Assembly: GCF_036373705.1 (NCBI RefSeq)
Contig: NC_089864.1
Coordinates: forward strand, 2,040,501 to 2,104,500
DNA length: 64,000 nt
Origin: Amia ocellicauda
Lineage: Eukaryota > Chordata > Actinopteri > Amiiformes > Amiidae
Reading direction: 5' to 3'
The translations under genes were made by a program, and so were the position numbers. The notes under the pieces are model-generated. The model did not search any database and was not told the origin of the DNA. It saw only the letters and a list, made by a program, of their open reading frames with translations. Positions 63,958-64,000 of the stretch are shown piece by piece. Position 1 is the first letter of the stretch; each line of letters opens with the position of its first letter.

Positions 63958-64000
63958 GCCGGGGGGAATCCACTGGTCATGGCCCACATTTTAACCAATG

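Larger units (their letters stand above)
63050..64000 (+). mobile_element. CR1/L2-type LINE 5' region (ORF1)
   Basis: The sequence diverges from the lectin paralogue at about 63050. It then shows an ORF1 with a C-x2-C/C-x2-C head and an esterase-like GDS block, as in CR1/L2 ORF1 proteins. The element runs off the window. Confidence 0.6.

Overview
The window looks like nuclear DNA of a ray-finned fish. It has intron-split vertebrate genes with class-1 GT/AG junctions, short phase-1 immunoglobulin and C-type-lectin exons, many Tc1/mariner, hAT, L2-, CR1- and Tx1-like elements of fish type, and long (TA)n and (ATA)n microsatellites. CR1-like and L2-tailed repeats of the kind common in non-teleost ray-finned fishes (bowfin, gar, sturgeon) hint at such a lineage, but I cannot name the species.

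Genes, left to right, are as follows. (1) 252-1235 (+): the last two exons of a membrane protein with a cysteine-free Ig domain. (2) 5274-8143 (+): a single-V-domain, TM, ITIM-like receptor resembling novel immune-type receptors (NITR); one cytoplasmic exon is unresolved. (3) 22123-28136 (+): a two-Ig-domain TM receptor whose membrane-proximal domain and tail are paralogous to gene 1. (4) 29589-35393 (-): a complete RPS5 gene with five coding exons (203 aa), a non-coding 5'TOP exon, and two copies of a probable H/ACA snoRNA in two different introns. (5) 47924-52133 (+): a secreted protein with two C-type lectin domains (319 aa). (6) The duplicated 5' flank of a second lectin-type gene at 54505-63045, whose coding exons must lie beyond the right edge.

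The rest is mainly transposons. Three 1.2-kb Tc1/mariner copies with a DD36E spacing lie at 12146, 39405 and 44810; the first has an uninterrupted 346-codon transposase, while the other two share a 1-base deletion. A different, dead DD34E Tc1 lies at 52439. Two deleted copies of a third Tc1 family (11482, 16809), two hAT miniatures (10444, 19819) and a 718-bp hAT copy with an 8-bp target duplication (26959) are also present. At 55085-61434 a Tx1-like LINE (-) is split by a nested L2-like LINE (+) with a 5-bp target duplication, and a further LINE 3' end (+) abuts it. This complex sits inside the duplicated lectin flank, so the intact paralogue at 40890-42330 shows the pre-insertion state.

Functionally the window reads as an innate-immune receptor neighbourhood (Ig inhibitory/activating-type receptors plus C-type lectins) with a housekeeping ribosomal gene embedded. 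Local segmental duplication and transposition drive its variation. The most notable non-coding signal is the pair of H/ACA-like snoRNAs in RPS5.
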